From Blastocatellia bacterium (GTDB lineage: Bacteria > Acidobacteriota > Blastocatellia > Chloracidobacteriales > JADJPF01), in assembly GCA_025057015.1 (NCBI GenBank), contig JANWYG010000023.1, positions 1 through 64,000 on the forward strand: a stretch of 64,000 nucleotides of DNA, written 5' to 3'. Position numbers and translations under genes: made by a program. The notes below the pieces were generated by a model. That model saw only the letters and a program-made list of their open reading frames with translations, was not told the DNA's origin and made no database searches. This document shows, piece by piece, positions 15,632 through 24,376 of this stretch (positions are counted from its first letter, which is position 1; every line of letters begins with the position of its first letter).

Positions 15632-17170
15632 ATGAAATTTCTTTCAGCAGAACCTATAGTAAAGCTCGAAAAGGTCTTCACTAACCCGTTTCATAATGCC
15701 ATAGCTACAGCTCGAACGTGTTATTCTTCCAAAGGACTAGTGCACGAATCTGAAATTACAGAAGCAAACTACCAATTAGCTGAAGACATATACAAAGCAG
15801 GCCATCATACAGTACTAGGGCATGCGCATTTGCAGTTCTCGGTACAAAACGTTTCACGGCAGTTCATCTGGTCGTTTTTGCACAGCCATCCGCACTATAA
15901 CTCGGAACAAGTCTCGCAGCGATACGTGGCAGTAAAGAGTGATAATGTGGCAATACCGCCTCTAGAAGGGCAAGCGCTTGATATCTACCTTTCCACGATA
16001 GAGCTACAAATGGCAGCATATCAAAAACTTACTGAGATACTGCTACCCGTAGTTACAAGCGAGTACTTGAAGATCTTTCCACATCACGATCCACAGCAAA
16101 AGCGACAGCACTTACGACGAAAGGCCATGGAAGCAGCAAGATATGTGCTTCCCATCGCTACGCTAGCCTATCTCTATCACACGATCAGCGTGCTTACATT
16201 ATTAAGATATTACCGGCTTTGCAGTGAATATGATGCACCGCTAGAACAGCAAATAGTGGTGCAGGGTATGGTCTCTGAGCTACTTACTTTTGAACCGTTG
16301 TACGAGCGGCTTTTGGAGGATCCTCTACCTCTTGAAGCCACACCTGAAGGACAATTCTTTATGTCCCGCCCTTGGGATGCCAAGCTCAGTGAGAAGTTTC
16401 GAGAAGAGTTTGACAGAGAACTAGATGGCAAGATGTCCTCCAGACTAATCGATTACAAAGTAAATAACGAAGCCATACTAGCGCAAGCAGTTCGAGAGGT
16501 ATTGGGTCAGCCACGCACGGCTCTTTCTGATGACGAGGCTATAGAGTTAGTTCTCGATCCGGCAAAGAATCGCTTGCTAGGTGAAACTCTGAACCTTCAG
16601 ATGATGTCAAAACTTGGTAGGACGATGCACCATCCAGCTTATACTTTCAAACGGCGGCTATCACACACAGCAGACAGTCAAGATCAGCGCCATCGCATGA
16701 CGCCAGCATCTAGACCGGTGCTAGCTGCCCACCTAAGCGATACTCCTGACTACACAACGCCAAAAGTAATTGAAATCGATCCTGCCTCAAAGAAACTTTA
16801 CACTGAGACGATGGCAGTAATCTGGGAAAACATCACCAAATGTCGGAAAGCCGGAGCATCAGACGAGTTTGTAGCTTACCTACTGCCTAACGCAGTCAAT
16901 GTAAGATATACAGAGAGCGCAGATCTAATGGGTCTGCACCACAAGCATAGAATGAGGTTATGTTATTTAGCGCAAGAGGAGCTTTGGCGAGCAACATTAG
17001 AGGAAGTTGAACAGATCAGAGCAATCAATCCGAGGATCGGCAAATACTTGCTACCACCGTGTACCCAACGATGGCTAGCACGTGTTCGCCCTACTTGTCC
17101 CGAAGGCGAACGGTTTTGTGGTGTACCAGTTTGGAAGCTAGATCTCAGCGAATATCGACGCATAATATGA
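15632..17170 (+). CDS. Tandem ThyX-like protein (two flavin-dependent thymidylate synthase domains)
   Basis: 512 residues, twice the length of ThyX. The first half has ARTCYSS, HHTVLGHAHLQF and RQFIWSFLH...NSEQVSQRYV, matching the ThyX signature RHRxxSxNExSxRY except that RHR has become RQF. The second half repeats the fold: MMSKLGRTMHHPAYTF (GHxSxxEH-like), then DQRHRMTPASRP, where RHR is present but SxRY is lost; LPNAVNVRYTESADLMGLHHKHR is the dUMP-side region. Thus each half keeps a different part of the signature. ThyX makes dTMP from dUMP with FADH2 and methylene-THF as a homotetramer; this could be a pseudo-dimer with composite sites or a relative with another role. No thyA is in the window; tmk is 5 kb away. 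Confidence 0.75.
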   Translation: MKFLSAEPIVKLEKVFTNPFHNAIATARTCYSSKGLVHESEITEANYQLAEDIYKAGHHTVLGHAHLQFSVQNVSRQFIWSFLHSHPHYNSEQVSQRYVAVKSDNVAIPPLEGQALDIYLSTIELQMAAYQKLTEILLPVVTSEYLKIFPHHDPQQKRQHLRRKAMEAARYVLPIATLAYLYHTISVLTLLRYYRLCSEYDAPLEQQIVVQGMVSELLTFEPLYERLLEDPLPLEATPEGQFFMSRPWDAKLSEKFREEFDRELDGKMSSRLIDYKVNNEAILAQAVREVLGQPRTALSDDEAIELVLDPAKNRLLGETLNLQMMSKLGRTMHHPAYTFKRRLSHTADSQDQRHRMTPASRPVLAAHLSDTPDYTTPKVIEIDPASKKLYTETMAVIWENITKCRKAGASDEFVAYLLPNAVNVRYTESADLMGLHHKHRMRLCYLAQEELWRATLEEVEQIRAINPRIGKYLLPPCTQRWLARVRPTCPEGERFCGVPVWKLDLSEYRRII

Positions 17171-17222
17171 AGGTTGTGCTAAAATCTTCCTTCTCATTTT
17201 TAACCTCGAACTGAGAGATTTT

Positions 17223-17672
17223 ATGGAGAACTTTGTAGAAGTAAATCTGGTACCCTTAGAAAACGACAGCGCTTTCGCCGTAGAAATGCTGGTACTAGAC
17301 ACAGCAATGCACAGCACACCGTTCAAGATATGGCTCAACTTTTCCTTAGGAGAAGATAGTATCCCAGGGCTAAAGGCAGATGCAGAAAACAGACCAGAAA
17401 AACTGTTTAACTTAGCCAAAGATTTATTACTATGTGACAACGGCCAAATACCTGAACTATATGAGATACCGCCAGAAGACTGTCCCCAAGATGGCACGGG
17501 CTTCTATTACGAATTGGAAATGGAGATGGAGCTAAGCGATGAAACCACAGGTTATACAGAAGTACGTGAGCAGTATTGGCAGGTAGATATCGTATACAAA
17601 AAGATAGAAAAAATGCCTGAACCGGCAGTTTTGTTTCAGATGATACAAAACTTTTTCAAAAACTACATATGA
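17223..17672 (+). CDS. Uncharacterised acidic protein coupled to the SirB1-like gene
   Basis: 149 residues, not recognised. It is acidic, lacks a signal peptide or membrane helix, and has an alternating beta-like N-terminus (VEVNLVPLENDSAFAVEMLVLD) and a final hydrophobic/aromatic helix (AVLFQMIQNFFKNYI). It has no Cys pairs or catalytic signature I can name. Its stop overlaps the next ATG (ATGA), which argues that it is a real translated gene working with the transglutaminase-fold protein. It lies 52 bp after the double-ThyX gene, possibly in the same transcript. Confidence 0.65.
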   Translation: MENFVEVNLVPLENDSAFAVEMLVLDTAMHSTPFKIWLNFSLGEDSIPGLKADAENRPEKLFNLAKDLLLCDNGQIPELYEIPPEDCPQDGTGFYYELEMEMELSDETTGYTEVREQYWQVDIVYKKIEKMPEPAVLFQMIQNFFKNYI

Positions 17673-18481
17673 GTACTGTGGTTGACGAATTCAAACAAGA
17701 AGTTCAACGTGCCGAACCTAAGATTAACCTAGCGTACTGTGCGCTGCTCATAGCGAAAAACGAGTACCCTAAACTAGAACCTCAGCAGTATCTGTCTCGA
17801 CTAGATGAGATGGCTGCCGAGTTATGTAAGCTCGTGCCTTCACCACAATTTGACTCAATAAACTGGTACCTCTTTGACAAGCTAGGTTTTAGCGGAAATA
17901 GAAAGAACTACTACGATCCGAAAAACAGCTTTCTTAACGAAGTGCTAGACCGTAAGCTAGGCATTCCTATCACACTATCGATAGTGTACCTGGAGCTCGC
18001 CTTCAGGTTGAACATAGAAGCAGAAGGAGTTGGCTTGCCAGGACACTTTCTGGTTAGAGTAACAACACCTCAACTATTGCTAGATCCGTTTAACAAAGGC
18101 AAGCGGCTTTCCGAAGCCGACTGTCACACGCTTGTCAAACAGATCTACGGCGAGAAGTTCCAGCTACGCCCCGAGCACTTGCGAACAGTAACAAAGCTCG
18201 AGATACTGGCACGAATGTTATCTAACCTCAAAAACATCTATGTTTCTACCAACGACAGCATCAGAGCACTGAAGATAATAGACCTAGCGCTAGCACTCAA
18301 CCCAAAGTCTTTCATAGACTTACGCGACAGAGGGCTCATACAGTTCCAACTTGGCAACTATTCCCAGTCACTAGACGATCTCACGGCTTATCTAAATAAT
18401 GCCGCGCCTGATCAAGCCGACACAGAGATAGTAAAAAAATGTATTTTGCGAGCGAAGGCTAAGCTTGCAGCACTCAACTGA
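17669..18481 (+). CDS. SirB1-like transglutaminase-fold protein with TPR-like C-terminus
   Basis: 270 residues. The core is the SirB1 / transglutaminase-like 2 signature: NYYDPKNSFLNEVLDRKLGIPITLSIVYLELAFRL followed by VGLPGHFLVR. A C-terminal pair of TPR-like helices (ALKIIDLALALNPKSFIDLRDRGLIQFQLGNYSQSLDDLTAYL) completes the usual SirB1/UPF0162 layout. The classical Cys nucleophile of transglutaminases is not evident, as in much of this family. The biochemical role is unknown; proteins of this family are often annotated near protein-release or invasion regulators, but no function should be assumed. It converges on the nitrilase gene with an 8-bp overlap. Confidence 0.85.
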   Translation: MSTVVDEFKQEVQRAEPKINLAYCALLIAKNEYPKLEPQQYLSRLDEMAAELCKLVPSPQFDSINWYLFDKLGFSGNRKNYYDPKNSFLNEVLDRKLGIPITLSIVYLELAFRLNIEAEGVGLPGHFLVRVTTPQLLLDPFNKGKRLSEADCHTLVKQIYGEKFQLRPEHLRTVTKLEILARMLSNLKNIYVSTNDSIRALKIIDLALALNPKSFIDLRDRGLIQFQLGNYSQSLDDLTAYLNNAAPDQADTEIVKKCILRAKAKLAALN

Positions 18482-19274
18482 TGAGCTTTCTATGTTTGAG
18501 ACAAGGCATACGACTTCGTATCGTCCGTAGGTAATCGAGGTCTAAGTCAGCAAAAATTACCGTCTCTTTGTCTGCAGCTTGCGTTAACACTACTCCCCAA
18601 GGATCTACTACCATGGATCGCCCGTAGCTAGCCCGCTTAGTGCTGTGCTTACCATACTGTGCGGGAGCAACTACATAGACCTGATTTTCTATCGCCCGAG
18701 CCCGCAGCAGTATTTCCCAATGATCTCGCCCCGTAGTCACGGTAAATGCAGCCGGTACAAAGATGACTTCTGCTCCGTCTGCAACAAGTCTACGATAAAG
18801 CTCTGGAAATCTCAGGTCATAGCATATGCTTAGGCCGACTCGTACCCCGCTAACTTCAGCCAAGACCACATCTTCACCTGCAAGTACTGACAAAGACTCA
18901 TGTAAGATGCTGCCGTCACTTAGCACAGCATCAAACAAATGCATTTTTCTATACACCGCCTTTATTTGCCCGTCGCTTCCTATCAAAGCGCTAGTATTGT
19001 AGACCTTACCTTCTTGCGCCCGTTCTGGAATGCTACCAGCAAGTATGTCTACCCGCAATTCGACCGCTAGCCGAGCCAGAAAAGAATGTATTTTGCCACC
19101 CACATCGTCGCAAAAAGTGACGGCCTCACCTTCAGAACGTAGATAGGCAAAGTTTTCAGGCAGCGCTATTAAAGTAGCTCCTTCCTTCGCAGCAAGGCAC
19201 AAAAACCTCTCAGCTTTCTCCAAGTTTGCTTGCACGTCTTCAGTAGAGCACATTTGTATAGCAGCTACTTTCAT
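18474..19274 (-). CDS. Carbon-nitrogen hydrolase, Nit/omega-amidase-like
   Basis: 266 residues with the nitrilase-superfamily Glu-Lys-Cys triad: ALPENFAYL (Glu), YRKMHLFD (Lys) and VGLSICYDLRFPELYRRL (Cys). The closing pattern SYGRSMVVDPWGVVL is that of the Nit1/Nit2 branch, which hydrolyses omega-amides such as deaminated glutathione or alpha-ketoglutaramate. It is cytosolic, with full family length. Its upstream neighbour is an ATP-grasp gene ending 6 bp before it, so the pair is probably an operon; a link between amide hydrolysis and ligase activity is only suggestive. Confidence 0.9.
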   Translation of the reverse strand: MKVAAIQMCSTEDVQANLEKAERFLCLAAKEGATLIALPENFAYLRSEGEAVTFCDDVGGKIHSFLARLAVELRVDILAGSIPERAQEGKVYNTSALIGSDGQIKAVYRKMHLFDAVLSDGSILHESLSVLAGEDVVLAEVSGVRVGLSICYDLRFPELYRRLVADGAEVIFVPAAFTVTTGRDHWEILLRARAIENQVYVVAPAQYGKHSTKRASYGRSMVVDPWGVVLTQAADKETVIFADLDLDYLRTIRSRMPCLKHRKLIS

Positions 19275-19280
19275 GTGCTT

Positions 19281-20492
19281 CTAGCTAGTAGGCCTATCAG
19301 GAGCAGGTTGAAAAGCATAAAAATCGTTTAAGAAGCGTTCCGTATAGACCTTGAGCAGTTGCTCGACGCGGTCTAAACTAGATGACCGAACGACAAATCC
19401 GACGTGATAAGGCTTGTTCAGTCGCCAGACTATTTCTGGATCGTTGTACAAAGAAGTATCAGGTTTCTCATAACGTGCAAGCGAGATAATCAACCCGCCG
19501 TAGTCGTTGCGTATCGGTGGTAACTGATAACTCCAGTCAGGACTAGTTTCTATCTTCGCCCACTCCGCCCAGAGATTGACACCATGTGCTGCTTCTATCA
19601 GATCTACTATATGTGCCCCGCCTACTCTGGCTGCAGTCTCTACAAAGTAGATCTGTCCATCTTCATATGCCTTGATGAACTCCGTGTGAGCTACGCCGCG
19701 AACCAGTCCCATAGCTGCAAGTACTTTTGCGTTTTCCGCAAGCAGTTCTTGCTCAAGTTGGCAACCATGTTCAAGAGAGCGCGAAGTAAATATCCCACCT
19801 GCATGAGCCACTTCAAAAGGAGGATGGCCGTACCTATGTGCCTTGGCAAAAACTACCTTGCGCTCAGAGACGATACTATCGACGTGATAAACATCGCCAG
19901 GGATAAATCTCTCGAGCACATAGTAAGATTGTCTATCGCCCAACTGCTCTAGCACTGGCCAGACTTCATGCGCATGGTTTATCTTTTTTATACCTAGAGA
20001 AGAAGCTTCGCTGCGGGGCTTGAGCATCCAAGGGCCAGGCACGGTGTCCAAGTACTGCTGTATCTTGGCATAATTCAAAGCATGGACAAAATCAGGTACA
20101 CGTATACCGTAATCTTTTGCCTGCACCCTCATGGCTAGCTTGTCGCGAAAGTACCGTGTTGTGGTGTCACCCATTCCGGGTACCCGCAAATGCTCGCGCA
20201 GCGCTGCAGCTTTTTCTAGATCGAAATCATCTAAAGCTACTACTCGATCTATCTCTATCCTGCGGGCAAGATAGCTGACACCTTTGATCATATCGTCCAT
20301 TTTCCAAACCTTGTTCTCATCAGGGATAAGAAATATGTCATCAAGGCTTTCGCGTGGCCAGTCTGCATCAGCTATGCTCTGTGACGTCAACAAAAACACC
20401 CGCCATCCTTGCCGCTTTGCTTCGCGCATAAACTCATGCCCTTTTTCATAGCTGGCTATGCAGAGAATAGTTTTCGGTTGCTGAGCAGTCAT
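19281..20492 (-). CDS. ATP-grasp carboxylate-amine ligase family protein
   Basis: 403 residues. An N-terminal Rossmann-like pre-ATP-grasp domain (KTILCIASYEKGHEFMREAKRQGWRVFLLTSQ) is followed by ATP-grasp: RYFRDKLAMRVQAKDYGIRVPDF, PGPWMLKPRSEASSLGIKKI (ATP-binding Lys and small loop), YYVLERFIPGDVYHVDSIV, and the metal site VAHTEFIK...IYFVETAARVGGAHIVDLIEAA (Glu/Asn-type ligands). This class joins a carboxylate to an amine or similar nucleophile through an acyl-phosphate. The substrate is unknown. A good SD (AAAGGAGGAG) sits in front of the ATG. It forms a pair with the downstream nitrilase. Confidence 0.85.
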   Translation of the reverse strand: MTAQQPKTILCIASYEKGHEFMREAKRQGWRVFLLTSQSIADADWPRESLDDIFLIPDENKVWKMDDMIKGVSYLARRIEIDRVVALDDFDLEKAAALREHLRVPGMGDTTTRYFRDKLAMRVQAKDYGIRVPDFVHALNYAKIQQYLDTVPGPWMLKPRSEASSLGIKKINHAHEVWPVLEQLGDRQSYYVLERFIPGDVYHVDSIVSERKVVFAKAHRYGHPPFEVAHAGGIFTSRSLEHGCQLEQELLAENAKVLAAMGLVRGVAHTEFIKAYEDGQIYFVETAARVGGAHIVDLIEAAHGVNLWAEWAKIETSPDWSYQLPPIRNDYGGLIISLARYEKPDTSLYNDPEIVWRLNKPYHVGFVVRSSSLDRVEQLLKVYTERFLNDFYAFQPAPDRPTS

Positions 20493-20616
20493 TTGCTCTA
20501 CTCCTCCTTTGCCTGAACCTATACGGGAAAGGCTAATTATCTATGAAAAAATCACCGCGATCAAATCGTTTAAATGTAAAGACTGCGCAATTTTCCACTT
20601 GCCGTTTTGCGCAACC

Positions 20617-21684
20617 TCAATCGTCATCTGAAGCAAAACTGATTCCCAGATTCCTAGCAGTCTTTACTAAAAAGCCGTCTACAGGGACTAATTTCAGGCC
20701 TACCGTAGCTTCGTACATGTCCACGGCACTTAATCGCACTCCGTCATAAGCCACTATCTTGCCGAACTCCCCACGAGCTACCATATGGACAGCCTCGCAA
20801 CCTAAAGCCGTAGCCAAAATTCTGTCATAAGAGTTCGGGCTGCCGCCACGTTGCAAGTGACCAAGGACGACCAATCTAGTATCCTTTCCCGTGCTTGCCT
20901 CTATCTGCTTAGCCACAAAATACCCTATACCAGACAATTGCCCACTGCTGTTGTAGCGTGGTGAGCCACCCTTTTCAAAAGCCCCTTCAGCAACAACTAC
21001 GATAGAAAATCGTCGACCTTGACGCTCACGCTCGATTATCTGTCGAGTTACCTTGTCCATGCTAAAAGGTAGCTCTGGTATCAGAATCACGTCGGCACCA
21101 CCAGCAACGCCGGCATGCAAGGCTATCCAACCGGTATGACGACCCATTACCTCAAGGACAATCACTCGATCGTGGCTCTCTGCCGTAGTGTGTAGCCTGT
21201 CGATTGCCTCTGTAGCTATATCCACCGCAGTTCCAAATCCAAAGGTTTGTGTTCCCTGTAAGTCATTGTCTATCGTCTTCGGGACACCCACTATCGGTAC
21301 TCCTAGCCTATGAAACTCACACGCTATGGTTTGTGTCCCCTCCCCTCCTATCGCTATCAGGCAATCTATACCTTGCTCATGCAACGTCTTTATTGCTTTT
21401 TCAAACACTGCCTCGGGACGTATCACTCTGCCAGCTTCCCTCTTCAAAACAAAGTCACCCTTGTTCTTTGTACCAAGGATAGTCCCTCCTCTAGGTAGCA
21501 AACCTCTCACATCAGCCGTACTCATACGAAATAACTTCGAAGGTTCTAGCAACCCTTGAAAACCATCCTCTATGCCAAACACTTCCATAGAGTAAACTCT
21601 AAGAGCAGTCTTGACTACCGCCCTAATAACCGCGTTCAGTCCGGGAGCATCTCCTCCGCCGGTCAATATTCCTAGAGACTTCAC
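20617..21684 (-). CDS. pfkA: 6-phosphofructokinase, Gly104/Lys124 type
   Basis: 355 residues if translation starts at the GTG at 21684 (VKSLGILTGGGDAPGLNAVIRAV). An in-frame ATG lies 15 bases up, but GGAGG at 21693-21697 overlaps that ATG and is eight bases before the GTG, so the GTG is the better start. GGDAPGLNA and LPRGGTILGTKNKG bind the nucleotide. IGGEGTQTIA with the later PKTIDND gives Gly at position 104 and Lys at 124 (E. coli numbering), the atypical pattern seen in actinobacterial-type PFKs. That group is mostly ATP-dependent, though phosphate-donor choice cannot be settled by sequence. EVMGRHTGWIAL and HLQRGGSPNSYDR are the usual substrate and subunit-interface motifs. It is a glycolytic control enzyme. 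Confidence 0.92.
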   Translation of the reverse strand: MKSLGILTGGGDAPGLNAVIRAVVKTALRVYSMEVFGIEDGFQGLLEPSKLFRMSTADVRGLLPRGGTILGTKNKGDFVLKREAGRVIRPEAVFEKAIKTLHEQGIDCLIAIGGEGTQTIACEFHRLGVPIVGVPKTIDNDLQGTQTFGFGTAVDIATEAIDRLHTTAESHDRVIVLEVMGRHTGWIALHAGVAGGADVILIPELPFSMDKVTRQIIERERQGRRFSIVVVAEGAFEKGGSPRYNSSGQLSGIGYFVAKQIEASTGKDTRLVVLGHLQRGGSPNSYDRILATALGCEAVHMVARGEFGKIVAYDGVRLSAVDMYEATVGLKLVPVDGFLVKTARNLGISFASDDD

Positions 21685-21841
21685 AACCACTACCTCCATT
21701 TCTTTCTACTCAAAGACTCACGCTACAGCGATGTCCCAAAGGCCGTCTAGGTCTGTAAGACAGGCTAGAATCAGATCTCAGAGAGAAGGCAACCTCAAGT
21801 CTTAAAACAATCCTTCCTTCAAGTTAGTTTGAAACAACAAC

Positions 21842-22456
21842 CTATATTCCCTCGATAGGATAATAAGGATATTCTATGTGGCGGGCAGCGTTCACAGCAA
21901 TCTGGCTACCACAGTACTTTTCCACCAGCCGCAGCGCCAAATCTATTCCAGCAGACACTCCTGCAGAAGTTAGTATATTAGCCTCTTCTACGATACGCTC
22001 TCCCTGAACTACTTCAACGTCAGGAAAAACAGTACGCATCCACTCCACTGCCGAATGATGAGTCGTCGCCCGCTTACCGCCGAGAAAACCAGCCTTAGCC
22101 AAGAGCATCGAACCGGTACAGACTGAAGCCAACACCTCAACTTTTTTTCCCTGAAACGCTATCCACTCTATCAACTTACTATTGTCAATCTCTCTTCGCA
22201 CACCCATCCCGCCTGGCACTATCAATATATCCAACGGGGGACAAGTATCAAAAGACACATCAGGTATCACTCTCATTCCGCCGTAGCTGCGCACCGTTTC
22301 CAGAGTTGCTGCTACGAGCAGTACCTCAAACGGCGATAGCTCCTCGCGACGACGTCCTTCGTCTAGCCTAGCTACAGAGAAAATTTCGTACGGGCCGCAG
22401 AAATCCAATAACTCGACGTTTTGAAAAATCAATATCCCTACCCTTTTTCGCCTCAT
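21842..22456 (-). CDS. DJ-1/PfpI-family (class I glutamine amidotransferase-like) protein
   Basis: 204 residues. FCGPYEIFSVA near the N-terminus, DILIVPGGMGVRREIDN and the nucleophile elbow VLASVCTGSMLLAKAGFL (Cys in CTGS), followed by KRATTHHSAVEWMRTVFP, are the pattern of the GATase1/isonitrile-hydratase and AraC-N-terminal subgroup of DJ-1 proteins. No helix-turn-helix domain is fused. Function may be hydrolase, glyoxalase-like or a stress role. It lies 14 bp after the DNA methyltransferase stop with a clear SD (GAGGGG), so the two genes are probably one transcript. Confidence 0.87.
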   Translation of the reverse strand: MRRKRVGILIFQNVELLDFCGPYEIFSVARLDEGRRREELSPFEVLLVAATLETVRSYGGMRVIPDVSFDTCPPLDILIVPGGMGVRREIDNSKLIEWIAFQGKKVEVLASVCTGSMLLAKAGFLGGKRATTHHSAVEWMRTVFPDVEVVQGERIVEEANILTSAGVSAGIDLALRLVEKYCGSQIAVNAARHIEYPYYPIEGI

Positions 22457-22470
22457 AAATCCCCTCTAAA

Positions 22471-24279
22471 CTAGCAGGCAGCCACTAAGCACTCACTTAT
22501 CAGCCGTTCAGCCTCATCAACTGCAGCAGTTGGCGACATAATACCGCAAGCAACTGCCTCATAAAGCTGCACGAACGTGCAACGTAGCGGCGTCTCTGCT
22601 AGAAGTTGCTCAGGTACAGGTATAGTCTTTAGTTGCTCGGCATCAACCTGATAGATTTGCCCTTTATGCTTACCATGAACAAATAAGTACTCCCTGACAA
22701 ATCTCGTGTTCAAATAGACACCTAGTGCCCGTAGCAGTATCGTATTTTCTGCCTTAAGAATATTGACCGACAAATCAAAATAGCAATCTTCCTCAACTAG
22801 CGAAAACAGAGGTTTCGGAGTTTGACGTAAAGAGATGATTCTCGGTCCATGATGTAGAAACGGCGAGCGTGGCCAATGTAGTTCAAACCAGCGACGGGCA
22901 CCTTTGAGCGTTTCACGCCTAGAAGCAAGCAGCGGTTTGTAACGTTCAAGATAAGCAATCACCGTAGGGTAACGTGCTCGCACCTCATCCTCATCGCCGC
23001 GAAGGTCTATGATCCTATATTGCGGCACAAGCCGTGTTACTACAGAACGCAACGAACTGGCACAGGCAAACGGTCTGATGCAGCTATGCTCCTCTAGCGG
23101 TAATCGACAAAGTAGAGAGTGCCCTATTGGCAACACAAACACAGCCTCACCTACAGATAATCCGTACTTTCTCGCTACCGAAGCAGTTATCCGCGCAGGT
23201 CCTGGTACGACACCTTGAGCTATAGAAACTATTTCTGCTAATGGAACTGCCCGCTTCAAGTAATAATTCAGCTGCTTCTTAGGTTCAAACATGCTTACTG
23301 AAAGCTTATCAGAGCATTTCCTGTACTCTTGTTTTAGAATAAACTCGGTGGTACCTCGATTGCTTACAGGAGAATTAATCAAGAGAATCTGGCTATGTAC
23401 GCCACGAGCCTGACTAAAAGGCGACATACCAAAGGAGTAGACCGCTGCAAGACGACCCTCCAATCGGCTCCTCAGCAAAGCAGCTCCCTTTGCCTGCTGC
23501 CAATAATCAGTAGCTAGAACAGCTACAGCACCGTTTTCATTGATGCTATCTAAAGCAAGATGGACGAACAAGTACCAAATGTCCATCTTACCTTGGCAGT
23601 ACTTAGATACTCCTGGTGCAACATAGTATTTGCGAAAAAAATCAGCGTTGCCCTTCTCTCCCAAGTATGGCGGATTCATCACCACAGCATCGAACTTCTC
23701 ATTCTCTCCGCCAAGTAAAGCCTTCGCCCAATCCGAGGTAACACAAAGTAGCGCATCGCATTCTACTATCTTTGGCTCCGCTCCGAGATACTCTGCTAAT
23801 CCCTTACGCGCTATCAGGCAAGCTACCGGATCTATATCCATACCAACAATCGACTCAGCGACCCGTCGCTTAGCCTCGCTGGTAGACATCGAACTGCCCA
23901 GTCGCTCAACCAATAGCTTAGCAACGCTAAGTAGGATTATTCCGGTACCACAGGCCGGATCTAGCACTTTAGGAACTGCTACTTTGGGAAGCAATTCCAA
24001 CACTCTTTCAGCTAAAAAAGATGCCACTGACAAAGGTGTATAAAAGACACCGTTCTGTTTCCTACAGCTGCTATCGATAGCCAGAAGATCCTCATAGAGA
24101 GCGCTCATCTGCGTTAGCTCCTTAGGCTCCCATCCCAGGAAGCCAGAATCTCTGCTGGCAAAAAGACGAGAAAAAAACGTAAGTAGCGCCTGACGCTTCT
24201 CGCATAAAGGGGCTGATAGATAGTCTCCGCAGACTTGGTCAAGCACCCCTAGACATGCTGCTAGTAGCTGGTTCCTCAT
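22471..24279 (-). CDS. Eco57I/TaqI-like N6-adenine DNA methyltransferase, no nuclease domain seen
   Basis: 602 residues. Residues ~75-100 (NGVFYTPLSVASFLAERVLEL) are motif X of gamma-class N6-adenine methylases; LDPACGTGIILLSVA is SAM motif I; FDAVVMNPPYLGEKGN is catalytic motif IV (NPPY). The second half (ITASVARKYGLSVGEAVFVLPIGH ... LKTIPVPEQ) looks like a target-recognition domain. The N-terminal ~70 residues lack a PD-(D/E)XK nuclease, and no restriction gene is adjacent. So this is an orphan methylase, the M subunit of a system with a distant partner, or a remnant of a larger type IIG/BREX-like enzyme. There is no SD at the ATG, and it is divergent from the PGM1-like ligase gene. DJ-1/PfpI follows in the same transcript. 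Confidence 0.85.
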   Translation of the reverse strand: MRNQLLAACLGVLDQVCGDYLSAPLCEKRQALLTFFSRLFASRDSGFLGWEPKELTQMSALYEDLLAIDSSCRKQNGVFYTPLSVASFLAERVLELLPKVAVPKVLDPACGTGIILLSVAKLLVERLGSSMSTSEAKRRVAESIVGMDIDPVACLIARKGLAEYLGAEPKIVECDALLCVTSDWAKALLGGENEKFDAVVMNPPYLGEKGNADFFRKYYVAPGVSKYCQGKMDIWYLFVHLALDSINENGAVAVLATDYWQQAKGAALLRSRLEGRLAAVYSFGMSPFSQARGVHSQILLINSPVSNRGTTEFILKQEYRKCSDKLSVSMFEPKKQLNYYLKRAVPLAEIVSIAQGVVPGPARITASVARKYGLSVGEAVFVLPIGHSLLCRLPLEEHSCIRPFACASSLRSVVTRLVPQYRIIDLRGDEDEVRARYPTVIAYLERYKPLLASRRETLKGARRWFELHWPRSPFLHHGPRIISLRQTPKPLFSLVEEDCYFDLSVNILKAENTILLRALGVYLNTRFVREYLFVHGKHKGQIYQVDAEQLKTIPVPEQLLAETPLRCTFVQLYEAVACGIMSPTAAVDEAERLISECLVAAC

Positions 24280-24311
24280 ACAAAAATATATGATAGTTGT
24301 CTCAGATTTGT

Positions 24312-24322
24312 TTATAATTGTC
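24312..24322 (+). promoter_or_regulatory. Promoter-like TTATAATTGTC box upstream of the PGM1-like gene
   Basis: A TATAAT hexamer at 24313-24318 is about 60 bases before the ATG. The same 11 bases recur at 39052-39062 ahead of another plus-strand gene. No well-spaced -35 is obvious. Confidence 0.4.
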
Positions 24323-24376
24323 AGTCTGTGAACAAAATTACAATCCGAAAACTCGCCTACGCTAGAGGTGAAGAAT

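Noticed and set aside
15632..17170. Fusion caused by a read error between two thyX genes
   Set aside because: Both halves are co-linear, differ strongly in sequence and lack internal start signals, so an old duplication fits better.
20617..21684. GGEGT in PfkA as a lost catalytic Asp
   Set aside because: GGEGT with PKTIDND is the normal pattern of the atypical (actinobacterial-type) PFK group, so it is not a defect.
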